Of a stretch of DNA of 32,746 nt, positions 7,125 to 14,302 are shown in pieces (within the stretch, counting starts at the first letter, position 1; every line of letters begins with the position of its first letter). Source of the stretch: Clostridia bacterium. Its GTDB lineage: Bacteria > Bacillota > Clostridia > Christensenellales > Aristaeellaceae. The stretch is taken from NCBI GenBank assembly GCA_017469025.1, contig JAFUHD010000360.1, forward strand, positions 1-32,746, read 5' to 3'. Under the pieces are notes generated by a model, which was given only the letters and a program-made list of their open reading frames with translations, was not told the origin of the DNA and ran no database searches. The position numbers were made by a program, and so were the translations under genes.

Positions 7125-8186
7125 TTACCAGTTCTCCTTTACCTGTTTGAGATCAATTGTGCAGACCTGTGCATTGCCGGCTGCATCCGGATTGGAAAAG
7201 AGGATCATGTCTCCGGCGCGGTTAAATGAAGGATGCTGATGGTCCGCACCGGTTTTGCAGAATCCGGTTGTGGCAATCAGCTGCATCTTTCCGGTTGCGC
7301 GTTCAATCAGAACAACGCCCTCCTGAATCTGTGTGCCCAGATAGCTGATTCGGTCCGCACACAGCCACCGGTGGTCACGGCTGATGCAGGGATGCAGCAG
7401 CTGTACGCTGCTGGCCGCCACATCAAAGTGTCTGCCGTCCTTGTCGCCTATGATTATATTGCCCGTATGCACTTCGCCGGCACTGCCGTCCACAAATCCC
7501 GGCGGATCCAGTTTCATCATGGCCATCTCGCTGCCGTCCGCAGACCACACCTCATGTGTAATCCACTCATTCGGATGCTCGACATAATAGGGCCGCACAT
7601 AGCGCTCTCTGACATCAAACATCCAGGTCCGCTGGAATGCGTCCCCTTCTGTCTCATGAATATAGAAGATCAGGTTTTCATCGGTCGGACAGATCTGCGC
7701 ATGTCCGAGACGGTAATCACTCTGATACACAACCTCTGCCTCGCGGCCCGGATCCAGAATCACCAGGGCATAGAGCTTGTTTGCCAGATGGTAACTGCAG
7801 GCAATCCGTCCGGAATCTGCTGCCGTCAGATGTCCTGTAATCTGGCCGCCCCTGGGCAGATCACCGATTTTCCGCATGCTGCCATCCGACAGATCCACCT
7901 CATAGACCTCAGTCTCATTCCGGCATGTATAGCCGACATTGCGGACACGGTCCGTCGCAAACCCGCGATAGTTGTCGTCCGTCACCCGCGTCAGTTCGCC
8001 CGTTTTGACATCCGCCCGCCAGCAGCCGCCGTCTGTCTGACCCGGAAGCTGCTGACGCATAAAGAAGAAATAGCGGTCATCTGTGGAAAAGTTTTCACAG
8101 GTAAAGTAAAGCTTTGAATTGCGTGCCGGACCGTCCGTATACCGGCGGACCAGATATCCGGTTATTTCGTCCCGATATTCAATCAT
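7125..8186 (-). CDS. Oligogalacturonate lyase-like seven-bladed propeller (PL22)
   Basis: A 353-residue protein resembling oligogalacturonate lyase, which splits short (often unsaturated) galacturonide oligomers to 5-keto-4-deoxyuronate in the cytoplasm. The chain shows repeated beta-propeller strands ending in D-G or D/N-R-A-G turns. Conserved blocks include GHAQICPTDENLIFYIHE (about 180-198), ITHEVWSADG (about 228-238) and ADHQHPSFNRAGD (about 317-330). The His/Gln-rich HQH element fits the Mn-binding His/Gln set known for Yersinia oligogalacturonate lyase. The start is well supported by GGAGG 8 nt upstream. The gene follows the CE4-like gene after 48 nt that contain a strong hairpin. Other propeller lyases (PL24, PL37) are possible. 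Confidence 0.82.
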   Translation of the reverse strand: MIEYRDEITGYLVRRYTDGPARNSKLYFTCENFSTDDRYFFFMRQQLPGQTDGGCWRADVKTGELTRVTDDNYRGFATDRVRNVGYTCRNETEVYEVDLSDGSMRKIGDLPRGGQITGHLTAADSGRIACSYHLANKLYALVILDPGREAEVVYQSDYRLGHAQICPTDENLIFYIHETEGDAFQRTWMFDVRERYVRPYYVEHPNEWITHEVWSADGSEMAMMKLDPPGFVDGSAGEVHTGNIIIGDKDGRHFDVAASSVQLLHPCISRDHRWLCADRISYLGTQIQEGVVLIERATGKMQLIATTGFCKTGADHQHPSFNRAGDMILFSNPDAAGNAQVCTIDLKQVKENW

Positions 8187-8202
8187 GTTCCTGTCCTCCA
8201 GA

Positions 8203-8226
8203 CGGATGCCTGTGGCATCCGTTTTT
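8203..8226 (+). terminator. Terminator-like hairpin facing antisense inside the pectin operon
   Basis: Perfect 8-bp stem CGGATGCC (8203-8210), TGT, GGCATCCG (8214-8221), followed on the plus strand by TTTTT. It sits between two minus-strand genes, so the U-tract faces antisense transcription. In the sense direction the same hairpin ends right before the PL22 Shine-Dalgarno and would be an intercistronic stabiliser or processing site. Confidence 0.75.
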
Positions 8227-8234
8227 CAGTTGTC

Positions 8235-9035
8235 TTAAAGTGAAACCGTCTCTCCGCCCGGAATGCATACCGGCGTACCATCATTCACCTGAATCCAGCA
8301 GTCTGCAGCATTCGGATTATGCACAAAGCTGTTATCAGCTGCAAACTGGAGATTGCGGAATGCATCCATGCAGTCGATAAACTCGATATTTGTGCAATAC
8401 CAGATATCTGTCTGGCCGCTCATCTCCTGGCAGAAAGTTTCGATCAGATCCCAGTTGTTCCGGTCGTCAAACTCGTAGCTGTGCCCCCAGACGTACATGA
8501 GATACAGATACTGCGTCTTGTGCATTTCCCTGAAGCGCTGTCCCAGTTCCAGCAGATTGTGGTTATGGTGACATGTCGCCTTCCAGCGGTATGGATTCTC
8601 CGGAAGCGCGAAATCATCCGAGGAACCGACAACGCGGGAATAACGTATGCCGCACAGCGGCAGAAGCTGCTCAATTTCCGGACTGAGCGAGCCATTGGGA
8701 TAGCTGAGGCCCCGTACCGGGTATCCGGTCCACTGTTCAAGTGCACGGCGGTCAGCCAGCACCTCCTCCGCCACCTCTGGCAGCGGACAGCGGGCAATTG
8801 TCGGATGGGTAACGGTATGACAGCTGACCTCGTGGCCTGCATACAGCGTCCGGATTTCCGAAGGATCGATCCGGCGCTCATCCCCGAACAGTCCGCTGTT
8901 CAGATGAAACGTTCCCCGGATTCCGTTTGCATTGAATATTTCCACCAGACGGCGGTCCTGGGTGCGCCCGTCATCATAGCTCATCGTCAGTGCTTTATGT
9001 TTTCCTCCGGGATAACAGCAATACACCTTGTTCAT
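8235..9035 (-). CDS. Polysaccharide deacetylase family protein (CE4/NodB fold), cytoplasmic
   Basis: A 266-residue NodB-homology protein. Motif 1 is TMSYDDGRTQD (metal Asp and catalytic Asp, about residues 18-28), motif 2 is CHTVTHPT (H-x3-H metal ligands, about 72-79) and motif 3 is LSYPNGSLS. I start at 9035 because GGAGG lies 7 nt upstream; an in-frame ATG at 9071 overlaps the promoter and palindrome. No signal peptide is seen, so it should act on imported oligosaccharides or another cytosolic substrate rather than on peptidoglycan. First gene of the pectin operon. Its substrate is inferred only from context; CE4 enzymes usually act on N- or O-acetyl sugars. Confidence 0.85.
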   Translation of the reverse strand: MNKVYCCYPGGKHKALTMSYDDGRTQDRRLVEIFNANGIRGTFHLNSGLFGDERRIDPSEIRTLYAGHEVSCHTVTHPTIARCPLPEVAEEVLADRRALEQWTGYPVRGLSYPNGSLSPEIEQLLPLCGIRYSRVVGSSDDFALPENPYRWKATCHHNHNLLELGQRFREMHKTQYLYLMYVWGHSYEFDDRNNWDLIETFCQEMSGQTDIWYCTNIEFIDCMDAFRNLQFAADNSFVHNPNAADCWIQVNDGTPVCIPGGETVSL

Positions 9036-9049
9036 ATGTTCCTCCACTC

Positions 9050-9065
9050 CATAATTGCAATTATG
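9050..9065. promoter_or_regulatory. Operator-like 16-bp palindrome of the pectin operon
   Basis: CATAATTGCAATTATG is a perfect palindrome covering the expected transcription start, between the -10 and the Shine-Dalgarno of the CE4-like gene. A repressor bound here would block initiation. It is unlike the AAAGCGCTTT sites at the transporter, so a different regulator may act. Confidence 0.65.
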
Positions 9066-9069
9066 CCGC

Positions 9070-9099
9070 ATTATACGTAGACTGGATGAACAGCGTCAA
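9070..9099 (-). promoter_or_regulatory. Promoter of the pectin operon
   Basis: On the minus strand: -35 TTGACG (9094-9099), 18-nt spacer, -10 TATAAT (9070-9075). The predicted start near 9063 leaves a leader of under 30 nt. The -35 lies only 2 nt beyond the upstream terminator stem. Confidence 0.82.
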
Positions 9100-9101
9100 G
9101 A

Positions 9102-9127
9102 GAAGCCGCCGATTTTTCGGCGGCTTC
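9102..9127 (-). terminator. Hairpin terminator after the solute-binding protein gene
   Basis: Perfect 11-bp GC-rich stem GAAGCCGCCGA (9102-9112), 4-nt loop, TCGGCGGCTTC (9117-9127). On the minus strand the tail is CTCTTG, a weak U-tract, so some read-through from the transporter operon into the pectin operon is possible. Confidence 0.7.
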
Positions 9128-9155
9128 TTGTCACTGTCTCAGAAATGACGATAAT

Positions 9156-10658
9156 TTATTTGGAAGCATCATACGCAGCCTGATACTCGGCGAGAATCAT
9201 TTCACCGCCCATATCATACCAGTCCTGATAAGCAGCCTTAAGACCGTTCATGTCGATCTTGCCGGCAATGTACTGAACCTGTGCGTCCTCAACATCCGTA
9301 TTGAGCGTGGCGCCCATCAGCGTATTGGTTTCGCTGTCAAAGGTCAGGCACGGATTGGCAATAACATACTGCGCATTGTCGATCAGGTTCTGGTTATACT
9401 GTACACGGAGAATATTTTGTGCCATCGGCGGCGTCAGATCGCCATTGACGTTCATGCCCAGCTGGTTGAGGGAGTGCTGAACCGTGCGGGTATAGATATC
9501 ATACTGGTTGGAATTCTCCATTTCGCCCTCTGGATAGGTATAACGGAATCCATCCTCATGGATCCAGTAGGTCTTGTCCTGCAGACCGCAGTTAAGCAGA
9601 GTCTGTCCTTCTTCAGTATTGCACCAGTCGAGGAATGCAAGTACTGCCTGAAGCTTGGATTCCGGAACCGCCTTGGTAATGACGATTTCGCCGCTGGCAC
9701 CGGTATTCTGCGGCCAGATCTGAATCTTGCCTTCGCTGTTGGGGATTGCCGTCAGCAGCGTGACAGCCGGATGCTCCGGATCCACACCGCTGTTTGCCTC
9801 AAGCCACTCCTCATAACGGTAGCCGTTGTCAAGGCAGTCAAGACGCATGAGCGCTTTTGGCGGATCAACGCGCTCGGCGTCATCCCAGTTGCCGGACTCA
9901 ATGGTCATGAAGTTGGGGTCAATGCCGCCTGCTGCATAAAGGTCGCGCAGGAAATCCAGGCCTTCCTGGAACTTCGCATCTTCAAACGCCGGATAAACCT
10001 TGCCGTCCGCATCAATGCCATACTGATACGGCGCACCAAACATGACGGTTGTGATACCGATAGTACCGGTCACATACTTGCACATGTTGATCGCATACAT
10101 GTTGTCAAGACCAGCCAGTGCCATGCACAGTGCCTTGAATTCATCCACGTTTGCCGGAACTTTCTCGATACCGGCCTTGGCAGCATAATCATTGCGGTAG
10201 TAGATGCCGGCACGCGCATACGCACGGGCACGATAGATGCCGTAAATGCGTCCATCAATGGATGTATTGTCATAGGTGGACTGCTGGCCCTGGGCAAGGT
10301 GCTCATACTGCGGGATGTAATCCGTCAGATCCCAGAATGCGCCTGCGCGGGCGGATGAAATTGTAATCGCATCGCGCGGTCCCTGAATGACCATGACCTC
10401 AGGCATGTTCTTGGGGTCAGCCATCGTAAGGGATGTCATCTCTGCATAACCGGAATTCGGTACCCAGGTAACATTGAGTTTCACACCGGTCGCCTCATAA
10501 ATGGCCTGAAGCACCGGATTTCCAGCCTCGAGGGTAACCCAGTCGGAATCAGAATAGAAGTCAGGGAGCATGACATTGAGCGTCATGTCCTCAGCAGCCA
10601 TTGCAGTACTCATTCCCAGAACGAGCAGTGCCAGGCAGATCACGATGATTTTCCGCAT
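9156..10658 (-). CDS. Extracellular solute-binding protein of a carbohydrate ABC importer
   Basis: A 500-residue family 1 binding protein of the LplA/YtcQ type that captures oligosaccharides for the two permeases upstream. The N-terminus is a classical signal sequence (MRKII, hydrophobic core, AMA-AED cleavage near residue 21). No lipobox cysteine follows: the only early Cys is inside the hydrophobic core. Gram-positive binding proteins are normally lipoproteins, so this one would be secreted unless anchored otherwise. The mature part shows the expected LNVMLPDFYSD opening and DGRIYGIYRARAYARAGIYYRNDY block. The start has a strong AAAGGAGG. An AAAGCGCTTT operator-like site lies just upstream. 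Probable substrates are pectin-derived oligomers, judged from the neighbours. Confidence 0.9.
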   Translation of the reverse strand: MRKIIVICLALLVLGMSTAMAAEDMTLNVMLPDFYSDSDWVTLEAGNPVLQAIYEATGVKLNVTWVPNSGYAEMTSLTMADPKNMPEVMVIQGPRDAITISSARAGAFWDLTDYIPQYEHLAQGQQSTYDNTSIDGRIYGIYRARAYARAGIYYRNDYAAKAGIEKVPANVDEFKALCMALAGLDNMYAINMCKYVTGTIGITTVMFGAPYQYGIDADGKVYPAFEDAKFQEGLDFLRDLYAAGGIDPNFMTIESGNWDDAERVDPPKALMRLDCLDNGYRYEEWLEANSGVDPEHPAVTLLTAIPNSEGKIQIWPQNTGASGEIVITKAVPESKLQAVLAFLDWCNTEEGQTLLNCGLQDKTYWIHEDGFRYTYPEGEMENSNQYDIYTRTVQHSLNQLGMNVNGDLTPPMAQNILRVQYNQNLIDNAQYVIANPCLTFDSETNTLMGATLNTDVEDAQVQYIAGKIDMNGLKAAYQDWYDMGGEMILAEYQAAYDASK

Positions 10659-10683
10659 AACAAAACCTCCTTTAATTATCTGT

Positions 10684-10693
10684 AAAGCGCTTT
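10684..10693. promoter_or_regulatory. AAAGCGCTTT operator-like site ahead of the solute-binding protein gene
   Basis: A 10-bp palindrome with the LacI-family/cre core, flanked by CTGT and CTG. It is in the gap between the second permease and the binding protein, and matches the core of the larger site at 12836-12857. It could bind the neighbouring LacI-family protein or CcpA. Confidence 0.65.
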
Positions 10694-10707
10694 CTGCGCA
10701 AACAGCC

Positions 10708-11646
10708 TTATCCTTTCAGGGCGCCGACCATAACGCCTTTGACGAAGTACTTCTGCAGGAACGGATAGATACACATGATCGGTACCGTTGCCACTACGAT
10801 AACCGCCATTTTGATCGACTGCTTCGGCGGTTCAACGAAATTCGGATCCATCAGGCTCATGTCGCCTGCTGCCGCTTCCGCCGTCACGATGATATTCCTC
10901 AGGATCAGCTGGAGCGGATACATCTTCTCGTCCGTCAGATAAATCATGGCCGGGAAATAGCTGTTCCAGTGTCCGACTGCATAGAACAGGCCGAATGTAG
11001 CCAGAACCGGCATGGACAGCGGCAGTACGATGCGGGTCAGCGTCGTAAGATCGTTGCATCCGTCAAGATGTGCGCTTTCCTCCAGTTCCTGCGGAATTCC
11101 CTGGAAGAAGTTTCTGACAATCATCAGGTTATACGCCGAAATGGCGCCAGGCAGCAGAATGGCCCAGTAAGTACCGCGAAGACCCAGCCAGGACGATACC
11201 ACAATATAGCCCGGAATCATGCCGCCGGAGAAGAACATGGAGAAAATAACCATATTCAGCAGACCGTTCCGGCCGCGCAGATATTTTTTGCTGAGCGGAT
11301 ATGCCATTGTAACGGTTGCAAGCAGGTTGATCGCTGTTCCGGCAGCCGTAATGAAAATGGAATTGCGGAATGCACGGAGCAGCTTGCTGGATGCAAAAAT
11401 ATACCGGTAGGCATCCAGGGAAAAGGTTTCCGGAATCAGGAACATCGGACGCGTCTGCAGTTCGAGTTCCGTTGCAAACGAGTTAAAGATAATATAGATG
11501 ATCGGCAGCACGGTTGTAAAAGCCGCAAGCCCAAGCACCAGATAGTTCAGCGTGTCGAAGGCAATACTGCCGGCAGAACGGTATACACCGACCGGTCCGT
11601 CATGCACATCATGAGGGGTTTTGCTGTTTTTTGTCTTTTCTGTCAT
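10708..11646 (-). CDS. Carbohydrate ABC transporter permease (LplC/YtcP type)
   Basis: A 312-residue inner permease with about six membrane segments, beginning near residue 33 (LNYLVLGLAAFTTVLPIIYII). The cytoplasmic EAA loop EESAHLDGCNDLTTLTRIVLP (about residues 198-218) contacts the ATPase. The segment FATELELQTRP and C-terminal LQKYFVKGVMVGALKG are typical of the LplC/YtcP group. GGGAGG upstream supports the start. It lies 14 nt after the first permease gene. No ATPase is encoded nearby; B. subtilis systems of this class share the ATPase MsmX, and the same is likely here. Confidence 0.92.
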   Translation of the reverse strand: MTEKTKNSKTPHDVHDGPVGVYRSAGSIAFDTLNYLVLGLAAFTTVLPIIYIIFNSFATELELQTRPMFLIPETFSLDAYRYIFASSKLLRAFRNSIFITAAGTAINLLATVTMAYPLSKKYLRGRNGLLNMVIFSMFFSGGMIPGYIVVSSWLGLRGTYWAILLPGAISAYNLMIVRNFFQGIPQELEESAHLDGCNDLTTLTRIVLPLSMPVLATFGLFYAVGHWNSYFPAMIYLTDEKMYPLQLILRNIIVTAEAAAGDMSLMDPNFVEPPKQSIKMAVIVVATVPIMCIYPFLQKYFVKGVMVGALKG

Positions 11647-11660
11647 TCAAACCGCCTCCC

Positions 11661-12611
11661 TCAGTAAAGTCCTTCTTCGCCCAGGGCATGCGCCACCTTG
11701 TTGGCGCTGACAACCATGATCACCGATACCAGACTCTTCATAAGACCGACAGCCGTCGTATAGGAATACTGGCCGTTGACAATACCGTTCTGATATACAA
11801 AGACGTCAAGCGTCTGGGATACGGAACGGTTCAGGGAGTTTGACATCAGGATAAGATGCTCATATCCGGTATCCAGTACTGAACCCATGCGCAGCACCAG
11901 CATCAGGACAATCGTGCTGCGGATGGCCGGAAGCGTCACATGCCACAGGCGCTGTGCGCGGTTTGCACCATCAATCATGGCCGCCTCATACAGCTGTGTA
12001 TCCACGTTTGTCAGTGCTGCAAGAAAGATAATCGTACCCCATCCGGTCTCCTTCCAGATGTTCTGGAATACGATCATCCAGCGGAATACACCCGGATCGC
12101 CCAGATAGTCGATCGAGTGCCCCAGCATCCGCGTCGTCAGCTTGTAAATGATGCCGTCCGCACCAAAGATGACGTACGTGATGGATACGACGATAACGAT
12201 CGAAATAAAGTGCGGCACATACAGAAGGGTCTGTGTCACCTTTTTGAATCCGAGACTCCGGATCTCATTGAGCATGAGTGCCAGAATAATCGGTGCAGGA
12301 AAAGTCAGGATAATATTCATAAAGGACAGGATCAGCGTATTGCTGAGATAATCCTGCCATTTCCGCGTTGCAAAGAAGCGCTGGAACCAGTAAATCCCCT
12401 TCCACGCGCTCTTCAGCGGTCCCAGGAAAGGTGAGTAATCCTCAAAGGCAATGATAACGCCCCACATGGGAAGATACTTGAAAACAAGAAAATACAGCAC
12501 TCCGGGGATGAGCATGATGTAAAGCCACTTGTTCTTGACAATATCCAGACCAAGTTTGCGCCAATACGCTTTCCCCGTTCCATAGAGTGCCCTGCGCTCT
12601 GCTCGTTTCAT
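11661..12611 (-). CDS. Carbohydrate ABC transporter permease (LplB/YtepP type)
   Basis: First gene of the importer operon, about 316 residues, with six membrane segments starting at YIMLIPGVLYFLVFKYLPMWG. The EAA loop is YEAAMIDGANRAQRLWHVTLP. The start is uncertain: the ATG at 12611 and an in-frame TTG at 12617 have no Shine-Dalgarno. A good AAAGGAG at 12647-12653 is 8 nt from a TTG at 12638 that is in frame with the gene, but its fifth codon is TGA (TTG GTG AAA AAC TGA). So the natural start seems cut off by a nonsense codon, or a tiny leader ORF precedes re-initiation. The remaining protein looks full-length for the family. Confidence 0.88.
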   Translation of the reverse strand: MKRAERRALYGTGKAYWRKLGLDIVKNKWLYIMLIPGVLYFLVFKYLPMWGVIIAFEDYSPFLGPLKSAWKGIYWFQRFFATRKWQDYLSNTLILSFMNIILTFPAPIILALMLNEIRSLGFKKVTQTLLYVPHFISIVIVVSITYVIFGADGIIYKLTTRMLGHSIDYLGDPGVFRWMIVFQNIWKETGWGTIIFLAALTNVDTQLYEAAMIDGANRAQRLWHVTLPAIRSTIVLMLVLRMGSVLDTGYEHLILMSNSLNRSVSQTLDVFVYQNGIVNGQYSYTTAVGLMKSLVSVIMVVSANKVAHALGEEGLY

Positions 12612-12691
12612 GCACAATTGACGTCAGTTTTTCACCAACGCCGCATCTCCTTTCTTTTTTCTGTTTCTGTTGAAAGTACTGACGGTCTTTC

Positions 12692-12706
12692 AAACCATGT
12701 TGGTTT
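12692..12706. promoter_or_regulatory. Operator-like palindrome at the importer transcription start
   Basis: AAACCA (12692-12697), TGT, TGGTTT (12701-12706), placed at the expected start site of the importer promoter, a position suited to repression. Confidence 0.5.
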
Positions 12707-12709
12707 CAT

Positions 12710-12744
12710 TTTATAGGTATCCAGTCCATACTGTCAATACCTAT
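12710..12744 (-). promoter_or_regulatory. Importer operon promoter overlapped by an inverted repeat
   Basis: On the minus strand: -35 TTGACA (12732-12737), 16-nt spacer, -10 TATAAA (12710-12715). Arms ATAGGTAT (12713-12720) and ATACCTAT (12737-12744) form an 8-bp inverted repeat that overlaps both the -35 and the -10, suggesting a regulator clamps the promoter. Confidence 0.75.
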
Positions 12745-12835
12745 TTTCAGCCAAATTTAGAATTATTAAACAATTTCTTTGTTCTGTTATTTCTGAATTG
12801 CCATGATTGTCTGAATCCTGACATCCATTTCATCC

Positions 12836-12857
12836 AAATTGAAAGCGCTTTCAATTT
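12836..12857. promoter_or_regulatory. LacI-family/cre-type operator between importer and regulator
   Basis: A perfect 22-bp palindrome centred on AAAGCGCTTT and flanked by AATTG / CAATT. It touches the upstream edge of the LacI-gene promoter and lies about 100 bp upstream of the importer promoter. Same core as 10684-10693. Likely bound by the adjacent LacI-type protein (autoregulation) or by CcpA. Confidence 0.8.
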
Positions 12858-12861
12858 GTCA

Positions 12862-12890
12862 TTGTTTCCATAAATGTCATCTGCTATAAT
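12862..12890 (+). promoter_or_regulatory. Promoter of the LacI-family regulator gene
   Basis: -35 TTGTTT (12862-12867), 17-nt spacer, extended -10 TGC + TATAAT (12885-12890). The transcript would have a leader of about 187 nt that includes a possible long hairpin (CCGGG near 12923 with CCCGG near 12962) and then repeat copy 2. Confidence 0.72.
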
Positions 12891-12990
12891 TCATGGCATA
12901 CGATATGGTATTGGTCTGATGGCACCGGGCTGCCTGAAACGGTATCTTCTGGTGATTCAGTCCCGGCCCCTGACAGCATCATAGGGAGAG

Positions 12991-13075
12991 GACCCGGCAC
13001 TTCGTGCTGGTTTATCAAATCATGACAACTGCTTATGATACAGTGCCGAAAGCACGATTATGTCATAAAGGGAGG
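12991..13075 (+). repeat. Structured leader repeat, copy 2
   Basis: This copy ends in the Shine-Dalgarno of the LacI-family gene (AAAGGGAGG, 13068-13075 region). Hairpin I is CCGGCAC (12994-13000) / GTGCTGG (13004-13010): the A-T pair of copy 1 becomes G-T, still pairing as G-U in RNA. The long-range stem ATGACA (13022-13027) / TGTCAT (13061-13066) is intact, as is GTGC (13043-13046) / GCAC (13052-13055). The short inverted repeat is broken here (TTATCA versus TGACAA), so the long-range pairing is the better conserved one. Confidence 0.82.
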
Positions 13076-13083
13076 TTTAAGAC

Positions 13084-14106
13084 ATGTCATCCGGCGGAAA
13101 CACGATTTATGACATTGCCTCGGCTGCTGGTGTCTCCATTACAACAGTTTCCCGTGTGCTGCGCGGCGAACCAAATGTCGCCCAAAGGACGCGGACCAAA
13201 GTTGAAAACGCCATTGAGCAGCTTCAGTACCAGCCGAATGCTGCCGCACGCGGCATGGCCGGCGGAAAAACCGGCACGCTCGGGATCGTACTCCCCCAGC
13301 TGTTAAACCCGCATTATGCAATGATCTATACCGGTGCCGTCAGCGCTGCCATAGAGAGCGGACAGAATCTGCAGCTTTTCTCAAGGCATGATATTCTCGG
13401 CAAAGGCGCATCCGCCCTCCCCGCCCTGATGAATCCGCATCTGGACGGCATCGTCCTCTATCTCGAATATCCTCAGCGGGAGGGTCTCGAACAGCTTGAA
13501 AAAACGCTGAACGAAATACACCGTTCCATGCCGTTCGTTCTGATCGGTACTGTCGCCCCGGAACTGCCGTACCCGGCCATTTCCTATAATATGGCTGCCA
13601 TCATGAAATCAACGGTAAGTTATCTGACCGGCCTCGGACACCGGCGGATCGCTTTCATCGGCGGTGCGGCTGACAGCACAAACGAACTCCGCAGGGATAT
13701 CGGCTATCAGCAGGGGCTGCGCGAAGCCGGCATTATCTATCGGGATGATTACAGGATACCCTGCAGTGATACCCTTGAGGCCGGCAGTAGCGCACTGCGT
13801 CAGCTGCTTGATCACCTGCCACGCAGCGAATGGCCGTCTGCCGTTATTGCACTCAACGATCTGGTCGCTACTGGCCTCATGGCATCTGCCCGTACTTACG
13901 GACTGCGCCTGCCGGATGACCTGTCGGTCATCGGATGCGACAATCTGTTCTATGCACCGTACCTGACACCATCCCTCACAACCATAGATCTCCATCAGCA
14001 GCAGCTCGGCATAAATGCCATCCGTCTGCTGCTCAGCGGCGATTCACGGCGTGAAAACGCTGCCTGGCACCTTATCGAGCGTAATTCCTGCCGGCCGTAT
14101 TTCTGA
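13084..14106 (+). CDS. LacI-family transcriptional regulator
   Basis: A 340-residue regulator with an N-terminal helix-turn-helix (TIYDIASAAGVSITTVSRVLRG, residues about 7-28) and hinge helix (YQPNAAARGMAGG, about 48-60). A periplasmic-binding-type effector domain follows (GTLGIVLPQLLNPHYAMIYTGA onward), ending in the usual VIGCDNLFYAPYLTPSLTTIDLHQQQLG. It most likely binds a sugar or uronate derivative and represses the divergent importer, and perhaps the pectin operon, through the AAAGCGCTTT sites. The start follows GGGAGG. It is transcribed away from the importer, a standard arrangement for local control. The unusual part is its leader, which carries the dispersed structured repeat. Confidence 0.93.
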   Translation: MSSGGNTIYDIASAAGVSITTVSRVLRGEPNVAQRTRTKVENAIEQLQYQPNAAARGMAGGKTGTLGIVLPQLLNPHYAMIYTGAVSAAIESGQNLQLFSRHDILGKGASALPALMNPHLDGIVLYLEYPQREGLEQLEKTLNEIHRSMPFVLIGTVAPELPYPAISYNMAAIMKSTVSYLTGLGHRRIAFIGGAADSTNELRRDIGYQQGLREAGIIYRDDYRIPCSDTLEAGSSALRQLLDHLPRSEWPSAVIALNDLVATGLMASARTYGLRLPDDLSVIGCDNLFYAPYLTPSLTTIDLHQQQLGINAIRLLLSGDSRRENAAWHLIERNSCRPYF

Positions 14107-14302
14107 TTCACCTCCTTTCATGCATCATCCCAGTCCGGTATTGCAGGACTGGAAAATGCTGAAACGCTCACACCGGTACCCGGACGCCGTCATATACGGA
14201 CAATTGTCCTGGCCTTTCGCCGCCGGTTATCCATTTTTTGACAGACTGACGCTTTTCGTCATGGCAGATCATCTGTCGGAACAGCGGAATCATTGTCTTT
14301 TA
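14107..14302. other. Convergent intergenic region
   Basis: Between the convergent LacI-family and potassium-channel genes. It contains a 7-bp hairpin (CCAGTCC 14130-14136 / GGACTGG 14146-14152) and a smaller TGACG / CGTCA hairpin near 14245. Neither has a strong U-tract, so a terminator is not clear in either direction. Confidence 0.4.

Noticed and set aside
9417-11667. Long plus-strand open frames opposite the binding protein and permease
   Set aside because: Antisense shadows; the minus-strand genes have signal peptide, EAA motifs and good ribosome sites.
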